Below, one piece after another: positions 55,227 to 64,000 of a stretch of DNA of 64,000 bases. The stretch is taken from NCBI GenBank assembly GCA_026545765.1, contig CM048842.1:22656667-22720666 (forward strand), given 5' to 3'. The notes under the pieces were generated by a model, which ran no database searches, was not told where the DNA came from, and worked only from the letters and a program-made list of their open reading frames with translations. Position 1 is the first letter of the stretch, and the number at the start of each line of letters is the position of its first letter. This stretch comes from Plantago major (lineage: Eukaryota > Streptophyta > Magnoliopsida > Lamiales > Plantaginaceae). Position numbers and translations under genes: made by a program.

Positions 55227-57039
55227 TGTCACGCCCCAAAACAAAAACAGTTTGCCGCGACCGGCCGTCTATCGTGAGATCGGCTCATGCCAAGACGAAG
55301 CCTACCTTTAAACTACATCAGTTTTCTCAGAGTGATACAACAGAGCATTTAAAATTCATTACATAGTAATTACATCAATTAAAAATCCTCAAACGATTAC
55401 AACGATCGTAGCAGTACAAATCATCCTATACAATACAAATCTCAGAGTCGCAGCAACTACTAAACAACCTTCACATATCCATCACCTGACTACCGTCTCA
55501 ACTCCAAAGTATCTTCGTCCAATCACTTACTAAATATCTGAAGGGGGGGGGGGGTGTAAGGGTGAGCTCCTAGCATTTTTACCCGGATCAAGTACATATA
55601 GAATAGTATACATACATATACACTCCATTTTTATATCAAACATAGTCGAAAATCATTTGCATGGAACACATGTCACAATACACTATTCACATTTAGCTCG
55701 AATCAAATATACACTATGGCCACACAAACCGTGGTGGCACACAGGTCGGCTTTCACATAGCATATCCCCTAACACAATAGGGTCACACACATAACACTGG
55801 TAGTACTCCAAAGCACGACATACCTCTCGAAAGGGTCACACACTTCATAGGCATATCGATGAGCATAAACGTACACATAATCCATGCTTTATCAAATCAC
55901 TTTCACAAATCGCATATACAAGGAAAACATTTTGGGATACACATACTTGATCCTTTTCACGAATAGACTATTATATAAAGTCCCGTAACATGATATAATA
56001 ACCATAAGTTATTTGTCAAAATTTAAAACAATACATAAACATATATTATAACAATGAAATAAAGCAAAAGTGTCAAGAGTTCGCCTTACCTTAAGGTCGA
56101 TACGAATCCAACTCAAACTTAAGTAACCGCAAGTAATCCTCCCATAGCTTGCACATCGAATCTCCAAAAGTCACCTCCAAAACACCACCAGTACCCTTCG
56201 CTAGTCTCTACTGCCGTTTAATAGGTCGAAACGGGAAAAGTAGGTCACAAGGGCAAAACGGTAATTTTGTAGGTGCGGAAGGGGCTGAACGAAAAGGAAA
56301 TATAAATCTATCTCTACCAAGGCTTGAACTGCTGACCTCCTTGTTACAACACAACACTTAAACCACTCAGCCACAGCCTGCACTTTGTTGATTTAGCACC
56401 CACGAATCATCTATTCAGTTCCAGCGTTAATTTGATTTGTTATTACAACTCAGGTCCCCAATCCAATTCGAATTCTCCAACGCTGGCCCTTCAAGTTTCT
56501 ACAATACTTCAATCAAGTCCCTCTGAATCCGAACACCTTCCAAACTCCTCCAAATTCAAGAAAGGGCTACGGAAATCGTTTACCCATCATCTCCTCCATC
56601 GAAAACCATCAATAACAGTCCCAATCAATACGAATCAGTCCATGGTTTTTGCGAATTCATCCTTCATGATTTCTGATCATGTTTTCTCTATTCAACCCTC
56701 CTAATGTCAATCGATTTAAGTCTAAACTTCGGTTTTACTCTCGTGTCAACATCAAGATCGAGTAATAACATGACCAAGCTCTCGATCCCGATCGAACGGA
56801 ACGAGAACAAGAAGAACAGAAGACGGAAGAAGAAAATAAAAGGACAAGAAGAGGAGAACGGTTGAAGAAAGAAGAAGGAAAGAAACAACCAAGATAACTA
56901 ATAAATAAACCTAATGGGCTTTTTAATAATTGGGCCTTTACCCTGGTTTAAAAGCCGTAATCCTTCTCGGGCTCAATTAATTTCTCGTCTCCAATTTAAA
57001 TTCAAATTGACGATCCAAAATAAATTCTGGGATTTTATA
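55227..57039 (-). repeat. Element E right (5') LTR
   Basis: 1813-bp LTR. The extra length over the left copy is a purine-rich insertion of about 56 bp (around 56812-56870). The last bases read TTTATA instead of TTTACA. A G homopolymer lies near 55545. Confidence 0.9.
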
Positions 57040-57103
57040 TCCTCCCCTCCTTAAAAGAAGTTTTGTCCTCAAAACTTAAATCCACTATGCCACCTTTATA
57101 AAC
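57040..57103 (-). other. Second copy of element E internal sequence, truncated by element D
   Basis: This repeats 54748-54811 with few differences (polypurine tract complement, then ...CCACCTTTATAAAC), ending at the first base of D's LTR. Its presence outside a bounding LTR points to a tandem or recombined E array. Confidence 0.85.
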
Positions 57104-58335
57104 TGATGAGACAATATTCTAACGTCTCATTTGGTCCTTTTTAGCGGTCTTTGTGAGTCTTTGTCTTTAGTTTTGTAGTCTTTTTAGTTCGTTTTTACGC
57201 TTTGGTGTTTTGTATACATTTTGTAGAAATCGATGTCTTTTGAGCCGAATGAGAACAAGTTGTTTAGCATGGCTCGCCGCGGCGAGATTTTACGAGCTTG
57301 GAATTGGAACTTACAAGAAGGCTCGCTAGGGCGAGGAAATCAGTCCGCCGCGGCGAGATTTTGCGTATGAGCTCCTGTTTTGAAGATTGTAGCTCGCCGC
57401 GGCGAAGGGATTTTCCTGCCGTGGCGAGATTATGCGAGAGCTATATATTTGTCAATTAAGAAGGCTCGCCGCGGTGAGCTATTCCTTCCGCCACGGCGAG
57501 AGGCGCAGTATTAGCGTTTTGTTTTCCTTATTAGATTAGAATTTTGATTCTTTCTTTTCATACTTCTTTTAACCTAGTTTTGAAAAAAGCTCCTGGATTC
57601 ACACATTGACATTGAGACATCTTTGGAGCTTGGTTACTCATTGATTTTATTCATCAAGATTATTGGTATTGATTTCTCCATTGCTTTCTTCTTTACAATT
57701 CGTTCTTCATCTTATCGATTGAATTGTATGTTATTGCATGCGAGTTTATCATCTATGTTTCACATGATTTTTACCATGAATCTCTGTATGCAATCATCCA
57801 TTATGAGTAGCTAAACACCTTTGAATACAGTAGTATGTGAAGATTATGCATATTCGTTCTAGGGTTTATCGATTCACTCATATAGGTTAGTCTCGTATAA
57901 AATCTTCGTAAAAACATTCGATTCGATAAGTCCTATTAAATTCTCTAAATTGTTCATGTTCAAGGATCGTGAATTGACGACTCACGATTTCTCCAATATA
58001 ATATTTTCTAAGAACAATTGGTTGAATCGAATTGATTGATTTGCTGTACAACAACCGTGTGACAAATATGAGTGTTATCCCTAGTTCGAATTAGCATAAT
58101 TGGATCTTGCTACTGTATTCATCTTTCTCTCATTGTTAATCGTATTCTTTGCTTTAGTTAAACTAGTTAGAAGTACAACTAAACCATCAATCAAACTATT
58201 ACTCGCAAGTATCTGTTTACTCTCACTGCTACGTAGCTTAATTAATTCCTTAGCGAACGACTCTGTGGTTTAGCTTTGTCTGTCTATAACAACTGCTTAC
58301 TACTTGGTTTTCTAAGTATTAATTTGAGCACATCA
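57104..58335 (+). repeat. Element D 5' LTR
   Basis: 1232-bp LTR running TGATGAGAC...GAGCACATCA, bounded by E on the left and the primer site on the right. It contains the palindrome array 57273-57500. The U5 side (57540-58335) shows no coding region. Confidence 0.85.
57273..57500. repeat. CG-rich palindrome array in element D LTR
   Basis: Seven copies of the perfect palindrome CTCGCCGCGGCGAG or close variants start at about 57273, 57322, 57344, 57393, 57415, 57465 and 57487. Spacings are 49, 22, 49, 22, 50 and 22, giving a 71-72-bp compound unit. Variants are mostly C-to-T or G-to-A changes within the CG core. Confidence 0.9.
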
Positions 58336-58339
58336 AATT

Positions 58340-58357
58340 TGGCACCGCTGCCGGGGA
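58340..58357 (+). promoter_or_regulatory. Element D primer-binding site, tRNA-Asp
   Basis: TGGCACCGCTGCCGGGGA matches, with two changes, the Athila primer site complementary to plant tRNA-Asp, four bases after the LTR end. Confidence 0.85.
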
Positions 58358-58485
58358 ATTAATTTCTACTGTAGCGTATGAGTGTAATATTTTATTTGCT
58401 TTTTTTTACTTACCTGCGATTTCTGCACTAACAGAAACTAGGGTTTTTTGAGGTTTTTGATTTGTGGAAGAACCTTTGCAGGTTT

Positions 58486-60000
58486 ATGCCCGGTACGAGA
58501 TCACAAGGAACACTTTTGCAACCTCTAGTACCTGAGATCGATAGACACTACTATCAGCTTCGAAGACAGAACTTAGCCGCTATTGAAATGGGTGACGTCA
58601 ACGAGAATACTCCCAGAGTCAACGGTGCTGTTGAGACCCCTGTGATTACTTATGGGACCTATATGCAGCCTGGTGAAATTAAGGCTGGGGGATCAGTTGT
58701 TGTGCTCTCTAACAATGCTAGGAACATGGAGATCAAGTCTCATCACTTCCATGACATGCCTAAGTTTTATGGGATGGCTAATGAGGATGTTATCCGGTTT
58801 CTCAAGGAGTTCGAGGGGCTGATTGCTAGGATTTCGCTTACTGTAGGCACAGTAACGGTTTCTGGTGAGGAAATAAGGAAGAAGGTCTTTCCCATGTGTA
58901 TGCAGGATAAAGCAAAGAGCTGGCTATTAAATCAACCTGAAGGTTCTCTGGCTACTTTGGATGATCTATACAGGGCCTTTATGCACAAATTCTATCGAGC
59001 GGAGAAGACTAGGAAGCTTCGAGTGCAGATTGAGAAGTTCATGCAGATGAGTGATGAGAGCTTTTATGAGGCCAGAGAGTGATTCCTGAACTTGCTCTCT
59101 CAATGCCCTCACCATAGGTTGAGTGAGATGGATTTACGCTGCAAGTTCTATGAGGGACTCGACTGGGAAGCACAGAACATGGTGGATATGATCGTGGATG
59201 GCTCTATCGTTACGGCATCTTCGGCTGCATTGAATGAGGCTTTTGAGAAGCTTGCTGCCATCTCCCAGCTGAAGGGAACTAGAGGTAGACCAAGGAGAGC
59301 TGAAGCAAAATCCGTGGAGCAAACACTAGGCCCTAGTACTATTGAATTGGCAGAACAGATTAAGGAGATGAGGATGCTTGGCACTATCCCTGCACCAGTG
59401 GCTCCAGTTAATGAGAGGTGTAATCTGTGTGGTAATTTCGGGCATGGTGCTAGTATGTGTAGACTTCCTGAGACTATGAGGGAGAACCCAACTCCAGAAA
59501 TCATTTGCTGGGTGCAAAACAGGCAGCGTGGTGGTTGGCAACCAAATTCGGGAATGAATGCAGGCGCTACTAAGGTGCAGCCCTTCAACCCCGACCGTTC
59601 CAATTTATCCTATGTAGGTAACTTCTATGAGAATGCACCACAAGAAGTTCCGCAAGAAGTTCCATTCAAAGTTCGCTTCAATAGTGTCAAAGATACAGCT
59701 TCGCTCCGCCTACTTGTGCACCGCGAAACGCTGATCAAGAGATTAGAGCTCACATGCAGAGATCAGAGAGGTTATGGGCAGAAGCACAGCGGAATCAAGC
59801 CAAGAATGACTAGAGGTTTGAGAGCATTGAGCAATCGCAAAAGAGGTTGGAGAAGACTCTTGGTGATCTGGTCGGCGCCTTCCAACAAAGAGAGAAGGGT
59901 AAACTCCCCGCGACTGTCGAGAATAACAGAGTACTTGCTGTGGAGGTAGCTTTTGACAAGCCAGGAGTAGTGAAGACTGTTATTACGACTTGCACTTGTA
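58486..60000 (+). pseudogene. gag: Element D gag (Athila type)
   Basis: ATG 58486 (Met-Pro-Gly-Thr-Arg-Ser). Retrotrans_gag-type domain: FHDMPKFYGMANEDVIRFLKEFEGL, KVFPMCMQDKAKSWLL, DLYRAFMHKFYRAEKTRKLR, then TGA at 59083-59085 before FLNLLSQCPHHRLSEMDLRCKFYEGL. A zinc knuckle CNLCGNFGHGASMC (CX2CX4HX4C) spans 59419-59460. A frameshift between about 59650 and 59850 and a TAG near 59811 precede the EKTLGDLVGAFQQREKGKLP stretch in the protease frame. Gag packages element RNA; this copy is broken. Confidence 0.87.
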
Positions 60001-60674
60001 ACCATGATAAGGTGGTTTCCCAGGTTGAGGCAACACCGGCACAGGAAGCGAGAAGGGTGATAACATCTGGTCCTGCGATTCCAGGAGAGAAGGCGAATGC
60101 AGGACCAACTCAGATGATCCAAAAGGAAGAGAAGAGCATTAGTGATGCAAACAGTTTCGATTTGGTCGTCGGGATAGGCGGTTCTTCTGAGGTTACAGGT
60201 ATTATTGATACTGGAGCTGCAGTTAACTTGATGACATTCGAGACTTATGAGGAACTCAACCTGAAGGGTCTAGAACCGAGAAGATGCTTTGTGACCATGG
60301 CTAATGGTACTCGAAGCAAATGCATGGGAGTTGTTGAGGATGTTCCCGTAACCATTGGCGGAGATGTGTTTATGATTGATTTCATGGTTGTCGAGTCACC
60401 TCAGGTGAAGATCAAAGAAATGGACAAGGATATGCAGCTTCTTGGGCGCCCTTTCATTAAGGCTACTCGTATGATAGTCGATCTTTATGGCCATACATGT
60501 ACTATCCAGGTTTGCGGTGAGAAACGTGAGTTGCAAGCTGTCACCAAATCATATTCTCCTGCACAGGTTGACACCAGGAATTACATTGCAGCACACACTG
60601 GTCCACTCTACACCTATTCTCGCTCACGAGTGAACATGGGGACAGAGAAGGCTGGTAACCTCAAGCTCAATTAG
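60001..60674 (+). pseudogene. Element D protease
   Basis: Aspartic protease with active-site DTGAAVNL (Asp-Thr-Gly at 60207-60215), flap-like MANGTRSKCMGVVEDVPVTIGG, and LLGRPFIKATRMIVDLY, the typical C-terminal ILGRPFL-type motif of Athila and Tat proteases. It is open from 59847 to the TAG at 60672-60674 and is preceded in the same frame by the gag C-terminus. It processes the polyprotein; RT does not follow. Confidence 0.87.
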
Positions 60675-61898
60675 CTCCAGCATGGAAGAAGTCGAGCTAA
60701 CGACTATAAACAAAAGCCCCCTTTTGTTTTTTCATTCATTTAGACTAATTTTCATTCCGTACACTTGCTTGTTATTTCGTATTGTTAGACTATTTGTTTA
60801 TATGGTTTGCTTGTTTTTAGTTAGTTGAGTCTCTGGAAGGTGGGACTTTGCACTCATACGAGGAAACTCGTAAACTCTAGCTGAGGCTTGGAGATCGATC
60901 TTGCGATGCGAGGTTGAACTAGTGCAAGTGAATTTTTTTGCGAAAAATTCACTCTCCCCGCGGCGAAGCATCTGGCTCGCCGCGGCGAGGTGGCCTCCGT
61001 TTTCCTATTTGTGTTTTCGTAATTTTTCACTGCGGCGAGCCTTTTGCTTCGCCGCGGCGAGAGTCTGTTTTCCATTCCAGTGTTTGTCTCGTAAGTTTCC
61101 GCCACGGTGAGATTTATTCTTCGCCGCAGCGAGAATCTGCGACTTTATGTATATATATATCTGCGATAAAGAAACTTACTTGCCATGGCGTTAAAAAGAA
61201 ATCCTCAGAGTTTCAGAAACTGCCATGGCACTTCTTCTTCCATAGTGAGCTAGGTTTTTTTTTAAATCTTTTTATCTTCTTCTTCTTCCTCACCACCCCA
61301 TTCCCTTTTTGCTTTTTCATCTTCCCGTTTTCTTTCTCACCTCTTCACTTTAATCTCCATTCTCCCTCAATTCTCCACCAAATTCCCCCATTCTCATTGC
61401 AGATCAACGGGTTTTTCCTCCTCTCCCCATTTCTTGCATCACTTTCATGTGTTTTCCACCCATTCCTTCAGATTCAAAAGGTAAATTGGCTTGAACATCC
61501 TTCTTCCTTAGTTTTTCGAGTTTACTTGAATTATATGGTTGATCGTAGTTAGTTGTGTTTGCTTGGGTGTAGTAGTTCGATTTTGATTGATGCATGGATT
61601 CCTTACTCGTTGATTTTGGAACTTACTTGCGTTTTCCAATTTTTGCACTACCTGCCCGTTTTTGCCAATTAATGCCATCTTGTTCCTCTTTTGCTATGAT
61701 TATCACTACTCCTATGCTTGTGAACTGTTTTGAATCGAGTATTGGCCATGATATTGAATCTTGAGTTGGTTCGGGGAATTTTGCATTCTCTGCTGTTCCT
61801 TGCTCTTTTGTTGTTTCTGGCTCTTTGATCATGAATCGGTTTGGGGAGGTAGTTCTCTACCCCCATTGTTCTACACTAAAACCTTTCTCGCATGCACT
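60675..61898 (+). other. Element D non-coding block between protease and 3' ORF
   Basis: No coding region. It contains the second palindrome array (60954-61133), an AT run near 61150, a pyrimidine-rich tract (61260-61400), and GGTTTGGGGAGG near 61841 just before the 3' ORF. Confidence 0.75.
60954..61133. repeat. CG-rich palindrome array upstream of element D 3' ORF
   Basis: Six copies or variants of CTCGCCGCGGCGAG start at 60954, 60976, 61026, 61048, 61098 and 61120. Spacings are exactly 22, 50, 22, 50 and 22. The copy at 60976-60989 is perfect. The spacing rule is the same as in the LTR array, but the sequences between the palindromes differ. Confidence 0.9.
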
Positions 61899-63027
61899 AT
61901 GACTCGCAGAACCACAGGCAGCAAACTCCATAGAGGCGAGTCCAGTAGTGCGGCCGGACAGGCTCCTCAGATGAGTTCTCCCACATCCATGAAGGGAGGG
62001 CTTTTATGGAAGCAAATTTTATGGAGCCTAGGAAAGCATGGTTCAAGCGGGAATTGTCTCTTGATGAGCTTGAGGATGCTGCTACGCCCGAGTCTGGGCA
62101 AGGATCCGATATTTAGGCTGGAGCAAGCTCTTCGGCAAGCAATTGCCCTATGACCCGAAGCTGGTTCGGGAATTCTGCATCAGCCTCCATGACTTGGATG
62201 ATGGGGTGATGACGATTCGTGGTGTCAAGATCCAATTCTCACCTAGGAGTATCCAGGAATTCCTAGAGTCCAGGGTGTTCCAAGCAGAAGACGACTGGTA
62301 CAGCCACTAGGGTGACCATTTTCACAACCGGCAGTTTGATAGGGACTTAGTCGAGTTTTTACTTCTACCTGGTACCGATTCGGAGGACCACAGGACCAAA
62401 ACCACCATAGCCACCCAGTTCCTCAAGCCAGAGGTTCGCCTCTGGCAACATCTGATACAGTATAATGTGACCCCCAACTCACATTTTACCACCCTGACCC
62501 CTCCCACAACCCGCCTTATTCGAGCGATCATGGACGGGCAATTTGTTGACGCCCCAGATATCATTATGGCGGAGGCTCAGACCCGGAAGGCTAAAGGCAG
62601 TCTCCTTGGTTTTCCATGCCTTATTACCAATATCTGCCGGTCCTTCAATGTTCCCGGTATTCAGGGCTCCGAGAAACCCGAAGGAGCTCTGAAATCCGCT
62701 AGCGCCAGAGTCATCCTCGACCGCCATCCCACTCCTATCAGGGGCGCCGATGACATCAGCTTCAGCCCTCCACAGTTCTTCCGACTTCCAGATTACTTGA
62801 CGGCAGATGCAAGCAGTTTGAGAGTGGCGAGAACACAATATGCCCGGATTGAGGATCAGTACTCCCGCATCGAGGATCACTACCGGCGACAGGAGGAGCG
62901 AGATAGGAGAGCTGAAGCTAGGGAGCAGCGTGAGCTTGAGCGCTTGGAGAGGCAGGAGGCACTCTGGAAGGCGCAGCAGGATTTCTGGGAGCAGCACTTC
63001 GGTGGTGGCCCTTCTGGATCCACCTGA
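61899..63027 (+). pseudogene. Element D 3' ORF (Athila ORF / putative plant transposon protein type)
   Basis: ATG 61899 (Met-Thr-Arg-Arg-Thr). The frame shifts near 61990-62100. From about 62107 the frame is that of the end, with one TAG at 62308-62310: LPYDPKLVREFCISLHDLDDGVMTIRGVKIQFSPRSIQEFLE, then LKPEVRLWQHLIQYNVTPNSHFTTLTPPTTRLIRAIMDGQFVDA. This resembles the plant-transposon-protein domain often found in Athila 3' ORFs. The C-terminus (62830-63027) is a charged helix rich in Arg/Glu with repeated RIEDQYSRIEDHY. Function unknown; no membrane segment. Confidence 0.72.
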
Positions 63028-64000
63028 TCACCCCTGCTAAGACAACACTATGGTTGGTCATTCTATACAGTCGTTCTTACACTATTCATTGCTAGGGACT
63101 AGCACTTGTTTAGGTTTGGGGAGGTGGTCGACTTTATCTTTAGCTAAAGTTGTCTTGTTTTGTACTCTATTTCTGACATTTGTACTCTATTTCGTACTCT
63201 GTTTTTTATTTTTATGTATTCTGTTCAAGTGGTATGTTAGCCACTTGTTTGTGTTATGTGACTGTGGTGGTATGTTAGCCACCTTTATGTGTTAGTTATA
63301 TATTTCTTTTCCAGTGGAGTCTAGTTTAGATGTTAGTACTTTTATTTTCTCTTTTGAGTCTGAGTCAATTACCAAGTCGAACGTCTATTGCGAATGGTAA
63401 ATTCTCTTGTCGCTTACGTTTTGTTTAATGTCTAGCTAGAAGTAGTGTAGTAGGCTTTTAATCCTGCAAGGTCGTTTCTCTTGTAAATAGCAAGTCTGGT
63501 TAGCCCTGTAGTCCAAAAGCCTGTGAGGAGCCTAGCCGAAGAAAAAATATTGCACCGGCACCTGTTATTGTGTGATTTCCTAGGATGTGCAAGTTTTTAC
63601 GTATTACTTGCGCCTTTTCATACTTATGTGTACTTAGTTTCGTTGGGGATGACGAACGGCATGCTTTACTTTGCGGATTTTATTTTCCCCCGTTCTGTCG
63701 AACTGGTTTGGGGAGAGGATTGTTCACTATGAATGTTATGAGTCATTATAATTGTGCTGCGAAAGTCTGTTTACTGCTCCCTAAGCTTATGATATTTGAA
63801 TCTCGGGGTGGATCTATGATCTTTATTGATCACCGTTAGTCGTGTTAGGCGTGTTTCAAATACTACCTATATACCGGCGTGGCCTTAAAAAGCCATATGT
63901 CCGTGAGGGTTGATGTCACGTATACCAAACTGACATGCACAAAAGTGCGGACTTTCGGTAAAACAGACACCTGCAAAAAATTGAGATTAAAAGAGCCCTG
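63028..64000 (+). other. Element D 3' untranslated region
   Basis: No coding region supported. GGTTTGGGGAGG at about 63113 and GGTTTGGGGAGAGG at about 63707 are polypurine-tract-like. The 3' LTR start (TGATGAGAC) is not reached before the window ends. Confidence 0.6.

Larger units (their letters stand above)
52991..57103 (-). mobile_element. Element E: coding-free LTR retrotransposon in LTR-internal-LTR-internal arrangement
   Basis: Two long LTRs (52991-54747 and 55227-57039) enclose 479 bp of non-coding internal DNA with a tRNA-iMet primer site next to the right LTR and a polypurine tract next to the left LTR, giving minus orientation. After the right LTR another 64 bp of the same internal sequence follows (57040-57103) before element D starts. 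It encodes nothing, so it is non-autonomous. Confidence 0.85.
57104..64000 (+). mobile_element. Element D: Athila-like Ty3/gypsy element without visible RT/integrase, continues past window
   Basis: 5' LTR (57104-58335), tRNA-Asp primer site, gag, protease, a non-coding block, a 3' ORF, then untranslated DNA to the window edge. Athila elements normally carry RT, RNase H and integrase after protease; here only 1.2 kb of non-coding DNA lies between the protease stop and the 3' ORF. No 3' LTR is reached. It is inserted in element E. Confidence 0.85.

Noticed and set aside
53000..56900. Small ORFs in the E LTRs (for example 53328-53715, 54147-54472, 56149-56361)
   Set aside because: Short, not consistently open between the two LTR copies, and without domains.
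60854..61105. Overlapping ORFs on both strands with SPRR...AA repeats
   Set aside because: They are produced by the CG palindromes, which read alike on both strands; no start context or homology.

Overview
This is a gene-poor, transposon-saturated stretch of a flowering-plant genome, most likely a eudicot. The evidence is plant-type Ty1/copia and Athila-type Ty3/gypsy proteins, primer-binding sites matching plant tRNA-iMet and tRNA-Asp, a Helitron helicase, a plant hAT transposase, and short GT-AG introns. I see no intact host gene, tRNA or rRNA, and I do not assign a species.

Layout. (1) Element A, a plus-strand Sirevirus-like Copia element, fills 1-1704 and 17945-29524; its 5' end lies outside the window. 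(2) Element B, a related Copia element on the minus strand (1705-17944), sits inside A's pol gene with a perfect ATCTC target duplication and 1.74-kb LTRs. (3) A Helitron helicase remnant on the minus strand (29525-30394 and 45595-45720) was hit twice, by A and by C. (4) Element C, a complete 15.2-kb plus-strand relative of A (30395-45594), has lost its reverse transcriptase domain. (5) A decayed hAT transposase gene (45792-48256, minus) is followed by 1.5 kb of AT-rich non-coding DNA. (6) Element F is a decayed Athila pol on the minus strand (49772-52990). It is broken by element E (52991-57103), a coding-free LTR element arranged as LTR-internal-LTR-internal. (7) Element D (57104 to the window end, plus) is an Athila-like element with gag, protease and a 3' ORF but no visible reverse transcriptase or integrase.

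The most interesting material is the module between RNase H and the 3' LTR that A, B and C share. It runs in order: an array of hairpins with a conserved ACGGG-type loop and covarying stems; a conserved leader with a TATA-like box about 190-200 bp before an ATG; and a roughly 5.5-kb extra gene. That gene is split by four short GT-AG introns at the same codon positions in all three copies, plus a fifth 78-nt, in-frame, exitron-like segment that is present in A and B and missing exactly at its splice borders in C. This looks like a spliced subgenomic transcription unit inside a retrotransposon. A second array of covarying hairpins lies in the LTRs. Element D carries an unrelated oddity: CG-rich 14-bp palindromes spaced alternately 22 and about 50 bp apart, both in its LTR and upstream of its 3' ORF.

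All coding regions except B gag contain stops or frameshifts. Some of B's damage looks more like sequence-consensus error than evolution.
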